A stretch of DNA of 64,000 nucleotides, from contig CAIXKE010000038.1 in NCBI GenBank assembly GCA_903919975.1, positions 1 to 64,000 of the forward strand, in the 5' to 3' direction. The stretch comes from Akkermansiaceae bacterium (lineage in GTDB: Bacteria; Verrucomicrobiota; Verrucomicrobiia; Verrucomicrobiales; Akkermansiaceae). Of the stretch, positions 9,072-18,369 are shown piece by piece. The notes under the pieces are model-generated. The model saw only the letters and a program-made list of their open reading frames with translations. It had not been told where the DNA came from and ran no database searches. A program made the translations under genes and the position numbers. Numbering within the stretch: the stretch's first letter is position 1; each line of letters begins with the position of its first letter.

Positions 9072-9960
9072 CCGACGCCAAATCCGAGAAGCCGTCATTC
9101 AATTCCTCTACTGCGCCGACCTTGAAGGCGGAGCGGATCCCGCAGAACTGCGTGGTCCATTCTGGGACTTCATCACCGAGTCCGACCGCCGCAGTCTTCA
9201 ACTCGCCACCTTCCGCACCGTCCACCACCTCGCCCATGGGCGCGAGGGCCGACTCGCGGAATTTGTCGAGCGTCAAGCCACCGCTGCCACCTTGCTCGCC
9301 GCCTGGCCCGAAGCAGAATCGTTGAAATCCGACCTCAAGCGCATGGCGGAGCTCGAATCCAGTTGGAGCACCGCCCTCGCCAAACTCGAACGCTTGCCCA
9401 AGGACGATGATCACGCCTCCGTCGCCGCCAGCTTCGGCTCCGAATTGGCACAACTCTTTCTAATCGATCGCGAACTCTCACTCGCACGCAACCGCTTCAT
9501 CGAGGGAATCGAAGACTTCCCCGCCCTCTCCGGCTCCTTGGAAGCAGTCGCCGCCACCATCCGCCGCTTGCAGCGCGTCTCCAGCCGACTCCGCATGGTC
9601 GAGGAACCCGAAAAATTCCCCGAGCAAGCCGACCTCGCCCGCCTGCGCGATTCCAAAACCCAAATCCAAGAACTCCGCCGCCGCGCCGACGAACTCGTGG
9701 ACTTGATTCTCGTCAACAAAGAAGCCATCGACCGCTCACTCGCCGCCGTGGTGGACAACTACTCACCGGAGCGCATCGATCCCGTGGACCGCGCGATCCT
9801 CCGCCTGGCAACCTACGAAATCCTGCACACGGAGACCCCGCCAAAAGTCGCCATCAACGAGGCCATCGAACTCGCCAAACGCTTCGGCACCACCGATTCC
9901 AAGCGCTTCATCAACGGCGTGCTGGACCGCATCGCCAAGCAAATCCCCGGTGTTTTGTAA
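9064..9960 (+). CDS. nusB: NusB transcription antitermination factor with a large internal insertion
   Basis: 298 residues, about twice the usual 130-150. The first helix (RRQIREAVIQFLYCADLEGG) and the C-terminal half (about 205-298, with DRAILRLATYEILH, PPKVAINEAIELAK and SKRFINGVLDRIA) are typical NusB, which binds boxA RNA with NusE in rRNA antitermination. Between them lies about 150 mostly helical residues with no family I recognise. It overlaps ribH by 8 bases, suggesting coupling. Confidence 0.88.
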   Translation: MPSRRQIREAVIQFLYCADLEGGADPAELRGPFWDFITESDRRSLQLATFRTVHHLAHGREGRLAEFVERQATAATLLAAWPEAESLKSDLKRMAELESSWSTALAKLERLPKDDDHASVAASFGSELAQLFLIDRELSLARNRFIEGIEDFPALSGSLEAVAATIRRLQRVSSRLRMVEEPEKFPEQADLARLRDSKTQIQELRRRADELVDLILVNKEAIDRSLAAVVDNYSPERIDPVDRAILRLATYEILHTETPPKVAINEAIELAKRFGTTDSKRFINGVLDRIAKQIPGVL

Positions 9961-9995
9961 CTAGGGACGACGAATCTCAATATGGAACTCAATCC

Positions 9996-11306
9996 ATGCG
10001 CTACCCCACCCGCTTCCAACAAAAAACCCTTTGGAACGCCGCCACCGGAGTTTCGATCCTGATTCTCGGAGTCCTTCTTGTCGGCCTGATCTGGCTAACC
10101 GGCCGCGTCTTCGGATTCCTCCAGCCAGTCCTTATTCCGCTCATTGTCGCGGGCATCATCGCCTATGTGCTCGATCCGGTGATTCGGTTGCTAGAAAAAC
10201 GCGGACTCAGCCGCCTATGGTCGGTCATCGTGCTTTTCATCGCCATTCTAACCGCCGCCATCCTGCTACTGGCCACCGTGATTCCCGGCATCCAGCGCGG
10301 CCATGACACACTTCGCAATCTCGTTTCTTCGTCTCAAAATTTCGCAAGCACAACCGCACCGCAGAGTGCCGCCGCAGCCGCTGAAGCCGCTGAACCCGAC
10401 GAAGAAAAACGCCTCGGAACCGCGCTCGAACGAGAACTCAGAGAACTCCAAAAATCTCAAAAATCCGGCCCAATCGCCTGGTTGCTGGCGGAAACCGACA
10501 ATCAGGGCAACACCATCCCCACCATCGATGTGGACATCCAAAATCGCAACCTCGCATCGTTTACCCGCAGCCGGGGTGGCCGCATGCTTTATGAATACAA
10601 GGGTGTCATTTTTAAAACCGGCCGCGATTGGCTGACGGCCGGCTCCACCCGGGTCCTCGGTTTCCTCGGCCTCGTACTGGGCATGATCATGGTGCCGGTC
10701 TATCTATTTTTCTTCCTCAAGGATTCCGCCGCCATCCGCACCCATTGGCATGACTACGTCCCGCTCAAAGCCTCACGTTTCAAAACGGAACTCGTCGATA
10801 CCCTCCAGGAAATCAACGGCTATCTGGTCTCTTTCTTCCGCGGCCAAGTCCTCGTCGCCGCCATCGACGGCATCCTTGTCGGTATCGCCCTAACCATTTT
10901 CGGACTGCCCTACGGTTTTCTCATCGGCATCTTCATGGCGATCCTCGGCGTGATCCCCTACATCGGCAATATCCTCTGCCTGATCCCCGCCTGCATCATC
11001 GGCTACCTCCATGCCCAAGGCACCATGCCGTTCGGCATGAGCCCGTGGGCCTACGTCGCCTGCGTCATCGGCATCTTCCTCGTCGTCCAGCAAATCAACT
11101 CGCTGGTGACCGCCCCGAAAATCGTTGGCGACTCCGTGGGCCTCCACCCCCTCACCGTCATCTTCTCAATGTTGTTCTGGTCGCTGGTGCTCGGCGGATT
11201 CATCGGCGCCTTGCTGGCCGTTCCGTTGACGGCTGCGGTCAAGGTGCTCTTCCGCCGCTTTATCTGGGTCAAGCAGATCCAGAGTCATCCGCAAATCGCA
11301 GGCTGA
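9996..11306 (+). CDS. AI-2E family transporter (YhhT/PerM-like)
   Basis: 436-residue polytopic membrane protein. Helices are visible at about 15-40, 45-70 and 75-100, a soluble Glu/Ala-rich loop spans about 110-200, and helices about 215-245 and 285-425 follow. The motif GIALTIFGLPYGFLIGIFMA and the C-terminal block around NSLVTAPKIVGDSVGLHPLT are characteristic of the AI-2E/PerM superfamily. Members have been implicated in AI-2 export, ion antiport or unknown transport, so the substrate is open. It begins 35 bases after nusB. Confidence 0.85.
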   Translation: MRYPTRFQQKTLWNAATGVSILILGVLLVGLIWLTGRVFGFLQPVLIPLIVAGIIAYVLDPVIRLLEKRGLSRLWSVIVLFIAILTAAILLLATVIPGIQRGHDTLRNLVSSSQNFASTTAPQSAAAAAEAAEPDEEKRLGTALERELRELQKSQKSGPIAWLLAETDNQGNTIPTIDVDIQNRNLASFTRSRGGRMLYEYKGVIFKTGRDWLTAGSTRVLGFLGLVLGMIMVPVYLFFFLKDSAAIRTHWHDYVPLKASRFKTELVDTLQEINGYLVSFFRGQVLVAAIDGILVGIALTIFGLPYGFLIGIFMAILGVIPYIGNILCLIPACIIGYLHAQGTMPFGMSPWAYVACVIGIFLVVQQINSLVTAPKIVGDSVGLHPLTVIFSMLFWSLVLGGFIGALLAVPLTAAVKVLFRRFIWVKQIQSHPQIAG

Positions 11307-11445
11307 AATCCTGCGGACCAATTTAAAAAAAATGCTTCCCGCCTCACGCGGCTGGAATTCTCCCCCCGGATCATCCCAACTCGGCGCAAGACGAGAAGCG
11401 AGGAAAAGTTGCACTCCGTTTTCGGTTTGCGCAAGTCGATTTATG

Positions 11446-11464
11446 CACCCTGAAAATCAGGGTG
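11446..11464. repeat. Small perfect hairpin
   Basis: CACCCTGA-AAA-TCAGGGTG, a perfect 8-bp stem with a three-base loop, lies in the 284-base convergent spacer between the AI-2E transporter and the zinc-ribbon gene. No T-run follows on either side, so it is not a typical intrinsic terminator. I see no gene in this spacer. Confidence 0.35.
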
Positions 11465-11590
11465 ACTCAATTAGGAAAAGCGCAGAGGTTTTCACCGCCA
11501 AGACGGTTCAATTTCTTCCATTCGTATCCGCTTTCTCATCCAGTGGTCCCTAATGGAGGGACCCTGCCCTGAAAATACGCGTGACTGATT

Positions 11591-13189
11591 TTATGGCTTG
11601 GCGCGATCCCGAATCGAATCAATGGCGTTTTTGATGAGCACCGTCATTTCGGAGTCGGCTCCATTTGCCGCGGCTTCCAGCAAAGGCAAACTGTCCGGAC
11701 CACCCAAGCGTCCAAGCAAGCGGATCGTGGACCGACGTTGCGCCCCCTTGGTGGCCGGAAAGCCACTGATGAGCGTAGCCTCGGCCGCGGGCCCCATATC
11801 ACCGTAATAGGACTCCCAGCGCGTGGCATTATCACGCCATAACTCATCAAGGACAGGAACCCCCCCGGGGGTTTTCTCATTCACAATCAAAGCGATCATT
11901 TCCACAGGCACATCCTTGCGCTGGGCCCGTAATTTCAACACCTCCTTCAGCGCAGCCTCTCCGGCCGGACCGGGATTTTCGGACCATACCGCCAAGGCCT
12001 TGCACACGTCCGCTTTAAATTCCACCCACTCTTGGCCAAGCAAGCTGATGAGTTGCCGAGTGATGTCACTGCGGTAAATATTCGGCTCAACCCCTGCAAG
12101 ACGTTTCACCGCCGAGGAAACCCGATTCAAATCAATGCTCTCCAACTCCCGCTTGTTCAGTTCGTAAAACTTGGAATCGGTTTTATCGAACAACTTTTCC
12201 ACCGGACTGCTCACGAAACTCTCGTTGTTTACACGAATCTCAATGACATTGAGAGTCGGGTAAATCTGCTCGATGGAACCTAGCGAAGTGGAGATCTTCG
12301 CCACCTCATCCAACGATTGCTTGATGCCGGTCACGACCATCAGGAAGTCTCCGTCACCCCGTGGATAAAAGTGCGATTGCAGGTCAGCCCGGGTGGTTCG
12401 CAAGATGTAATCTCTTACCAAATAACGATTGGATTCGCGCAGATTCCTGAACCAAAGCCCTACCGCCTTGAAATTGCCGCCTTGAGCGGATAGGCGCGCG
12501 ATTTCATCCTCCAGTGGGCGCGTGCCGATGAGCTGGCGCAGATCCGTATCCTTCGAGGCAACTGGCTCAACTAGTGACTCTTCAGGAGATGGTATCACTT
12601 TATCGACCACGCCCCCAGTCAGGGGAGTCGATCCCTTGGAAAAATAGAACGGCAGCGATACCAACCCCGCAGATAGCAACAACCCGAAAATAAAGGCCCT
12701 CACACGGGCCTGAGGATTGGCGTAAAGGAGCAGCACAATCCCGGAAAAACCCGTAAAGCCAGCCATCACCAAGCGGTTTCCAGTCGTCATCCCATCCAAT
12801 ATCGCACCCCGGTCGGTACCAAACATCAGCAGCAACGCCATGACCACCATCGCCCCCACCCCGGCCAATCCTGCAATGACCCGCAAAGGAGAAAATGGCT
12901 CGAACCCCCCCGTTGCGGAAAAATTCCCATATTGCATACCCCGCGCACCTGGTCTCCCATGTGGCGCCGAAATGAGTAAACGCTGAAACCGATTCAAAAC
13001 CGGGGCCTTCCGCTCGCCAGGATAAAATTTCTTACCACGCACGATCACCTCGTCGTTGATCCGGAAACGATGCTCGCAGCCCCCACACTCCACCGTCCGC
13101 CCGCGCAAATCCTCAGACCCATGGTAACGCTGGCCACACGAGGGGCAGCGAATGAGCAATGACACGTCATCTGAGTTTAACGAAAGCAT
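11591..13189 (-). CDS. Zinc-ribbon membrane protein of unknown function
   Basis: 532 residues from the chosen ATG. The first about 60 residues form a zinc ribbon with two Cys pairs (IRCPSCGQRYHGS and VECGGCEHRF). Four hydrophobic helices lie about 105-215, and the C-terminal half is soluble, with a HEAT-like end (about 400-530) containing short helical repeats. An upstream TTG would add 19 residues, and a GGAGG lies just before it, so the start is uncertain. Zinc ribbon plus membrane helices is common in Verrucomicrobiota and Planctomycetota proteins of unknown role. Confidence 0.65.
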   Translation of the reverse strand: MLSLNSDDVSLLIRCPSCGQRYHGSEDLRGRTVECGGCEHRFRINDEVIVRGKKFYPGERKAPVLNRFQRLLISAPHGRPGARGMQYGNFSATGGFEPFSPLRVIAGLAGVGAMVVMALLLMFGTDRGAILDGMTTGNRLVMAGFTGFSGIVLLLYANPQARVRAFIFGLLLSAGLVSLPFYFSKGSTPLTGGVVDKVIPSPEESLVEPVASKDTDLRQLIGTRPLEDEIARLSAQGGNFKAVGLWFRNLRESNRYLVRDYILRTTRADLQSHFYPRGDGDFLMVVTGIKQSLDEVAKISTSLGSIEQIYPTLNVIEIRVNNESFVSSPVEKLFDKTDSKFYELNKRELESIDLNRVSSAVKRLAGVEPNIYRSDITRQLISLLGQEWVEFKADVCKALAVWSENPGPAGEAALKEVLKLRAQRKDVPVEMIALIVNEKTPGGVPVLDELWRDNATRWESYYGDMGPAAEATLISGFPATKGAQRRSTIRLLGRLGGPDSLPLLEAAANGADSEMTVLIKNAIDSIRDRAKP

Positions 13190-13654
13190 TTGGGTGAAAT
13201 CAGTCTTGATGAAAATACCAAGTTTGCAACCACAAGATCTTCCCAAAATCCTCCGGTGTCCATCGCGGTGCCCGTGAACATCTTCGACAACGGCCAGCCT
13301 GTAGCCATGACATCGCCGTGATCGCAGAGATGGAAGATCGTGGGACGTGGATCAGAAAGCCGCACCGTCACTTCAAAAATCAAAAATCGTCGCTCAACTC
13401 CCAAAGGTAGCTGTGGCGTCCCGCCACAGGCCGTCCAAGGCGCGTCTCGCTCCGAGTCCTCCTCTCCCTGAACCTTGCAAAATCACCAATCAACTTGATG
13501 TCAGTTTCACTTCACATTCCCATGGCCGCAATCCAGTAGCATGCGCGACCTCACCAAATTTAATTTCGGGATCTTGGCATCGAATGTTTTCGGTGCCTAG
13601 CATCCCGCCTCTCCGGCATTGACCGCGCATAGGGCGATCTGCCATCCTGCAATC
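13190..13654. other. 465-base divergent spacer
   Basis: This separates the minus-strand zinc-ribbon gene from the plus-strand nuclease gene. A perfect 8-bp-stem hairpin, CTGTGGCG-TCC-CGCCACAG, lies at 13411-13429 and resembles intergenic palindromes scattered in related genomes. Short open frames here lack recognisable content. No promoter was called with confidence. Confidence 0.4.
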
Positions 13655-14536
13655 ATGTCAACCGCCCCCTGGATCTTTCTCTTTCTCGCCTGTTTTCTGC
13701 CTGCCTCCGCCGCCCCTGCTCCCCAGCCACTGGAGAAGCTCGAAAACTGCACCTTCGTTCCCACCGATTGGGCCGATGGCGACAGCTTCCGGATTAAAAC
13801 CGTGAAAGGTGAGGAACATACGCTCCGCCTCTATGGCGCCGATTGCATTGAATGGCATGTCAATGATCCAACCGACGAACGCCGCCTGCGTGCCCAACGC
13901 AGCTACTTCGGAATCACGAATGCTTCTCCCAATGTGCGGGAATCGATTGAAATCGCCAAAGATTTCGGAAAAGCCGCTGCCAACGAGGTTGTTCACGCTC
14001 TTGAAAAGCCGTTCACGGTTCACACGACGTTCAGAAATGGAAATGGAGATGGCAAACATCCCCGCATCTACGCGTTCGTGACCACATCAACCGGCGCCGA
14101 TCTCGCGTCCGAACTTGTGAGTAAAGGACTCGCCCGTGCTTTTGGAGTTTGCAACCCAACTCCGGATGGCCGAACCACGGATGACTACCGGGAACTCCTC
14201 GTGGATCTCGAACTACAGACCGCAAAACGGGGAACCGGAATTTGGGCCCGCACCGACTGGAACAAACTTCCCAACGAACGACAGGATCAACGCAGGGACG
14301 ACGAACTGGTCAATCTTGCAATCGCCAAACACCTGCCGCCCGCCAACTTCAAACTCAATCCCAACAAAGCCGCCCGCGATGACTTGATGAAAATCCCCGG
14401 AATCGGTGAGGAAATGGCGAACCGGATCATCGATAAGCAACCCTATGAAAAGCCCGAGGATCTGTTGGAAGTCACAGGCATCGGCCCGAAGAAGCTTGAG
14501 GTTATCCGCCCGTTTTTGGAGTTCTCCCGCCCATGA
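13655..14536 (+). CDS. Secreted thermonuclease-like protein with helix-hairpin-helix tail
   Basis: 293 residues. The start at 13655 opens a signal peptide (STAPWIFLFLACFLPASAA). Residues about 30-195 match the staphylococcal nuclease fold: WADGDSFRIKT, the Arg in HTLRLYGADCIEWH, and a later block around LASELVSKGLARAF. Residues about 225-290 carry a ComEA-like helix-hairpin-helix pair (MKIPGIGEEMANRIIDKQP, LLEVTGIGPKKLEVI) that binds DNA non-specifically. It is likely an exported nuclease acting on extracellular DNA. The canonical Glu of nuclease was not verified. Confidence 0.8.
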   Translation: MSTAPWIFLFLACFLPASAAPAPQPLEKLENCTFVPTDWADGDSFRIKTVKGEEHTLRLYGADCIEWHVNDPTDERRLRAQRSYFGITNASPNVRESIEIAKDFGKAAANEVVHALEKPFTVHTTFRNGNGDGKHPRIYAFVTTSTGADLASELVSKGLARAFGVCNPTPDGRTTDDYRELLVDLELQTAKRGTGIWARTDWNKLPNERQDQRRDDELVNLAIAKHLPPANFKLNPNKAARDDLMKIPGIGEEMANRIIDKQPYEKPEDLLEVTGIGPKKLEVIRPFLEFSRP

Positions 14537-14610
14537 AAAGCACGGTTCAGAATTAAGCCACGGCCCATTCTGGCCATAAAGTGCCTACGCCATTGCGTGA
14601 GATTGTTTTC

Positions 14611-15279
14611 ATGTTTGTGGAGGACATTGGTTCACCCGTCGCTATTGCCACCAGAGGTCAAATTGAAGGCGACGGTTTCGACCGCCAGCGCGAAAAAATC
14701 CAAAAATGGGCTAAGTCCAATGGGCAACCATCGAACGGGAATTTCTGGAGCAAATGAACTGGATGGCCGTCCCACAATGATTGAACTGTTGAGCGCCATT
14801 GCTGCAAACGGAGCCCGCACTGTGCTTGTCGAGAGCGCTGATCGCTTTGCCCTCGATCTTGTTGCTTCAGAATTGCTTTTACGGGAATTTGCCCGCTTAG
14901 GCGCTCGAGTAATCGAAGAGGAAGGCGGAAACGATCTTTCGGCGGGTGACGATAATAACCCCACCGCTAAGCTTGTGCGGCAGATTCTCGGCGCTGTAGC
15001 TGAATTCGACAAGACGAGCATTGTTTTGAAGTCAGGGCCGCCAGAGTCCGTGTGAAGCGCGAGAAGGGCCGCTGTGAGAGCAGAAAGCCCTACGGAGCAC
15101 CGGACGGCGAAGCCGCTATCTTGGATGTGATCCGCTCGCTCAGGCGCAAACCCAAGGGCGGAAAACGAATGACTTTTTCCGCGATTGCGGCAAGGCTGAA
15201 TCAGGATGGGATTCCGAGCCGCACGGGCAAACCGTGGCATGGGGAGGTGATTCGCAGGTTTTTGTGTGCGGAAATGTGA
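14611..15279 (+). pseudogene. Frameshifted serine recombinase/resolvase
   Basis: Three reading frames together spell one serine recombinase. Frame one from 14611 reads AIATRGQIEGDGFDRQREKI (start of the resolvase domain) and ends at a TGA near 14757. A second frame carries GISGANELDGRPTM through AVAEFDKTSIVLK. A third, from about 15032, carries RAARVRVKREKGRCESRKPY to RRFLCAEM, the DNA-binding and recombinase region. At about 15032 one base seems to be missing after the VLK codons. The catalytic N-terminal Ser is not visible. It is an inactive relic of a mobile element. Confidence 0.75.
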
Positions 15280-15375
15280 ACATGCCATTTAGGGGGAGAC
15301 TGGTCCCAATCGATCATTTCCGTTTCCTTTCGTCTTTCCGAAATTAGGGAAAACTAGGGGAATCGTCTCCCCCCA

Positions 15376-15407
15376 ACAAAAAATCCCGAGGCTTTTCAGC
15401 ATCGGGA
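15376..15407 (-). terminator. Intrinsic terminator downstream of tRNA-Leu
   Basis: On the minus strand TCCCGA and TCGGGA form a stem around a 12-base loop, followed directly by a run of T (A-run 15378-15383 on the plus strand). It lies just beyond the 3' end of the tRNA and fits termination of that transcript. Confidence 0.6.
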
Positions 15408-15429
15408 CTTGTTGAAAATCAACGGAAAG

Positions 15430-15511
15430 TGCTCGAAAGAGGACTCGAACCTCCACAGGTTACCCTACTAGATCCTTAGTCTAGCGCGTCTACCAATTCC
15501 GCCATCCGAGC
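15430..15511 (-). tRNA. tRNA-Leu, anticodon AAG as read
   Basis: The minus strand folds as a class II tRNA. The 7-bp acceptor stem is GCTCGGA with TTCGAGC, the anticodon stem-loop CTAGA-CTAAGGA-TCTAG gives anticodon AAG, and there is a variable arm and a T-arm with GGTTCGAGTCC. The discriminator is A, and CCA is not encoded. AAG would decode CUU. Bacterial Leu tRNAs for this box usually have GAG, so A34 is notable. Confidence 0.9.
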
Positions 15512-15652
15512 ATCCGGTTGGGTGGACGGCTTTGTTACGGTCCGGCGCGGGACTAGGCAAGAGAATCTTAAAAAAAATTTCGGCGAGCCCGATGACGGCT
15601 TCGAGCTTGCATCCCTTGGCTGACAGGAAACGATGGGCATGAAAAAACCGCC

Positions 15653-16720
15653 ATGGAATCCATCCACACAGAATCGGTTGTCAAAACCTTTGGGAAAATC
15701 CGTGTCCTCAATGGCATCAGCCTGACCATTGAGCCCGGCGAGCTGTTTTTCCTGCTCGGAGCCTCAGGTTGCGGGAAAACCACACTGCTCCGGTGCATCG
15801 CGGGACTGGAAACCCCGACCAGCGGCTCGATCCATTTCGGCGCGCGCGATGTGACCCACATGCCTCCGCACCAACGCGAGGCCGCCTTGGTTTTCCAAAG
15901 CTACGCTCTCTGGCCCCATCTTACGGTCGGCCAAAATATCGCATTCGGACTCGAAGAACGCCGCGTCCCGAAAGCAGAAATCAAACTCCGCGTCACCGAA
16001 GCCCTCGAAATGGTCCACCTCCCAGGGTTCGGCGAACGGTCGATCGACCAAATGTCCGGCGGCCAACAACAACGCGTCTCGCTCGCCCGCGCGCTTGTCG
16101 TGAAACCGAAATGCATCCTCCTCGATGAACCGCTCTCCAATCTCGACGCGCAACTCCGCGTCGAAATGCGCCGCGAAATCCGCCGCATCGTGAAAGACAA
16201 CGGCATCACCGCCATCTATGTCACTCACGATCAAGAGGAAGCACTGGCGATGGCCGACCGAATGGCCGTGCTCATCGGAGGAAAAATCGGCCAAATCGGC
16301 ACACCCGAGCAGATCTATCGGGAACCTCGCAGCGCCGATGTTGCTAGCTTCATTGGCGAAACCAATCTCCTGAACGGCGAAGTGATCGAACATCGCAACG
16401 GACTCACCCACATCAAGACAGCATCCGGCCCCATCGCCGGGCGCATCACCGACCCGGATTGGTCGCCCTCCCCCGGCGAATCCGCGTGCATATCGATCCG
16501 CCCCGAGGCCTGGCGACTTCATGAAACCACCGGCGAGAACAACATTTCCGGCAAGATCATCGAGCGCAGCTACCTCGGCCAACGCATTCAATACTGGATC
16601 GAAACCGCCGCCGGCCGCCAACAAGTCGTGGAGATGAATCCGCACACACTCTATCAACCCGGCGATCAGTCGGTCACACTCCACGCCAGCCATGACGACG
16701 TCATCGTGCTCAAGCCGTAG
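15653..16720 (+). CDS. ABC transporter ATP-binding protein, FbpC/PotA-like
   Basis: 355 residues. A complete ABC ATPase is visible: Walker A GASGCGKTT near residue 40, Q-loop LVFQSYALWPHL, signature MSGGQQQRVSLARAL, Walker B CILLDEPLSNLD and H-loop YVTHDQEEALAMADR. Residues about 240-355 form a TOBE-type regulatory domain. It energises import together with the binding protein 6 bases downstream and the permease now 15 kb away at 31785. Iron(III) or a related oxyanion/polyamine cargo is likely from family resemblance. Confidence 0.88.
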   Translation: MESIHTESVVKTFGKIRVLNGISLTIEPGELFFLLGASGCGKTTLLRCIAGLETPTSGSIHFGARDVTHMPPHQREAALVFQSYALWPHLTVGQNIAFGLEERRVPKAEIKLRVTEALEMVHLPGFGERSIDQMSGGQQQRVSLARALVVKPKCILLDEPLSNLDAQLRVEMRREIRRIVKDNGITAIYVTHDQEEALAMADRMAVLIGGKIGQIGTPEQIYREPRSADVASFIGETNLLNGEVIEHRNGLTHIKTASGPIAGRITDPDWSPSPGESACISIRPEAWRLHETTGENNISGKIIERSYLGQRIQYWIETAAGRQQVVEMNPHTLYQPGDQSVTLHASHDDVIVLKP

Positions 16721-16726
16721 AAAACG

Positions 16727-18205
16727 ATGAAAACGCGGGCATCGATCATCCTCGGATTGCTGGCGCTGATCGTAGCGTTGCCCATCGCGTTGCGCCGTGA
16801 AACCGCCACCACCGACCCACGGCGGGCGGACGATCGCCTCATTATTCTAACACCACATAATGAATCGATCCGCAACGAGTTTGGCGAAGCCTTCGCCGCG
16901 CATTGGAAATCCACCACCGGACGCAGTATTTACGTCGATTGGCGGACGCCCGGCGGCACCTCGGAGATCCGCATGGTATTGGACGCTGGATTCAAGGCGG
17001 CGAAGGAAACCGGCCGCGAAGGGATCGGCGTGGACCTCTTGTTTGGCGGCGGCGAACCGGATTTCAGCGGACAGGCAAAACAAGGGCGACTCGTGCCACT
17101 GCGGGTTTTCGAGTCGCAAACCGCACTCTTCGCCCAAGATGGCCCGATCCCGGAAACCTTCACCGGCGAGCGCTACTACCCACCGGATCACGTGTGGGTT
17201 GGGACCTGCATGTCGCAGTTTGGAATCTGTTATAATCCGGATGTGCTCCGACGCCTCAAGCTCGATCCACCCACCTCCTGGCGTGATCTCGGTGATCCCC
17301 GCTACGCTGGCTCACTCGCTCTAGCAGATCCCACCAAGAGCGGCTCCGTCGCCCGCGCCTTCGAACTCCTCGTGCAAGGAGAAATCCTCCGAACTCTTGC
17401 GCAAGCCCCCGATGACCGCCAAGCCGCCATCGAAGCCGGCTGGACCGCCGGCTTGCAGTTGATTCAAAAACTCGCCGCAAACGCCCGCTATTTCACCGAC
17501 AGCGCTTCAAAAATCCCCCAAGACGTCGGCCAAGGCAACGCGGCGGCCGGCATGTGCATTGATTTCTATGGCCGCTCATTTGCGGACGAACTCACCAGCG
17601 CGTCGGGCACCCCACGCGTCGTTTGGATCGCCCCACAGGGAGGCACCACCTTGAGTGCGGACCCGGTCGGCGTCCTGAAAGGCGCGCCGCATCCTGAAAT
17701 CGCGGAGGCCTTCGTTGAATTTTGCCTCAGCCCTGCGGCGCAAGTCCTCTGGTTCGCCAAACCCGGAACTCCAAACGGCCCGCGGCAGCGCGCCCTTCAC
17801 CGCACGCCGATCCGCCGCGATGTTTACACCCCGGAAAACCTCGCGAACTCCACCATGCCCGACGTCCACCCTTATCAGGATTCCGGAAACTTCACCTATC
17901 AGCGCGAACTCACCGGTGCCGCGTTCAACACGCTCCGCCAACTCGTCAAAGTCATGTGCATCGATTCCCATGATGAAATGAAATCCGCATGGCAAGCCAT
18001 GCACGCCGCCGGCATGCCCGCCGACGCACTCGCCGTGTTTTCCGATGTCTCCATCATGCCCTACTCCACCAGCAGCAAAGGCGATCCCCGCTTCGATGGC
18101 AGCGATCCCCTGAAAACCGCCGAAAACGCCGCCCGCATCGGCGAGTGGTTCCGAGCGAACTACCGCAAAGCCGAAGCCATCGCCCGCTCCAAATCCAAAC
18201 TGTAG
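16727..18205 (+). CDS. ABC transporter extracellular solute-binding protein (iron-type)
   Basis: 492 residues. An N-terminal hydrophobic segment (about 5-22) would act as signal or anchor. The body is a periplasmic binding-protein fold of the Fe(III)/AfuA-like group, with YVDWRTPGGTSEI, GVDLLFGGGEPDF, TCMSQFGICYNPDVL and SLALADPTKSGSVARAFELL. It starts 6 bases after the ATPase and should be followed by the permease, but the accessory island begins right after its stop. Its last 25 or so bases recur at 30890-30918, at the far edge of the island. Confidence 0.85.
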   Translation: MKTRASIILGLLALIVALPIALRRETATTDPRRADDRLIILTPHNESIRNEFGEAFAAHWKSTTGRSIYVDWRTPGGTSEIRMVLDAGFKAAKETGREGIGVDLLFGGGEPDFSGQAKQGRLVPLRVFESQTALFAQDGPIPETFTGERYYPPDHVWVGTCMSQFGICYNPDVLRRLKLDPPTSWRDLGDPRYAGSLALADPTKSGSVARAFELLVQGEILRTLAQAPDDRQAAIEAGWTAGLQLIQKLAANARYFTDSASKIPQDVGQGNAAAGMCIDFYGRSFADELTSASGTPRVVWIAPQGGTTLSADPVGVLKGAPHPEIAEAFVEFCLSPAAQVLWFAKPGTPNGPRQRALHRTPIRRDVYTPENLANSTMPDVHPYQDSGNFTYQRELTGAAFNTLRQLVKVMCIDSHDEMKSAWQAMHAAGMPADALAVFSDVSIMPYSTSSKGDPRFDGSDPLKTAENAARIGEWFRANYRKAEAIARSKSKL

Positions 18206-18207
18206 CC
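18179..18207 (+). repeat. Left island boundary: 29-bp direct repeat
   Basis: The last codons of the binding-protein gene plus TAG-CC (ending TCCAAATCCAAACTGTAGCC) recur at 30890-30918 with a single mismatch (G to A). Both copies run straight into a ~160-bp palindromic element, so the total direct repeat exceeds 150 bp with some internal divergence. This marks the outer limits of the inserted segment. Confidence 0.8.
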
Positions 18208-18369
18208 TTGGACTGCGGCAGCCTGCTGCCGCTTTCCCGGAGCCAGCCTGCTGGCCCGGAAGCCAAAGAACCGCCGAAGTCCAGCCCGAAGGCTCTTCTT
18301 CTTTCGCCTCTCATTCAGTCATCGCAGCAGGCTGCGAACCCCAAAGCGGCAGCAGGCTGCCGCAGTCCA
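18208..18369 (+). repeat. Palindromic element copy 1 (28-bp perfect terminal inverted repeats)
   Basis: The element opens TTGGACTGCGGCAGCCTGCT and closes AGCAGGCTGCCGCAGTCCAA. The terminal 28 bases, including an inner GCCGCTTT/AAAGCGGC, are perfect inverted repeats. The interior holds AGCCAGCCTGCTGGCCCGG, then a variable pyrimidine-rich stretch and CGCAGCAGGCTGCG. It has no coding capacity and resembles a MITE or large REP-type element. It begins two bases after the binding-protein stop codon. Confidence 0.8.

Noticed and set aside
13177-13404. Minus-strand 75-residue ORF upstream of the zinc-ribbon gene
   Set aside because: It overlaps the chosen start by 13 bases and could be a small upstream gene, but composition and lack of motifs give no support.
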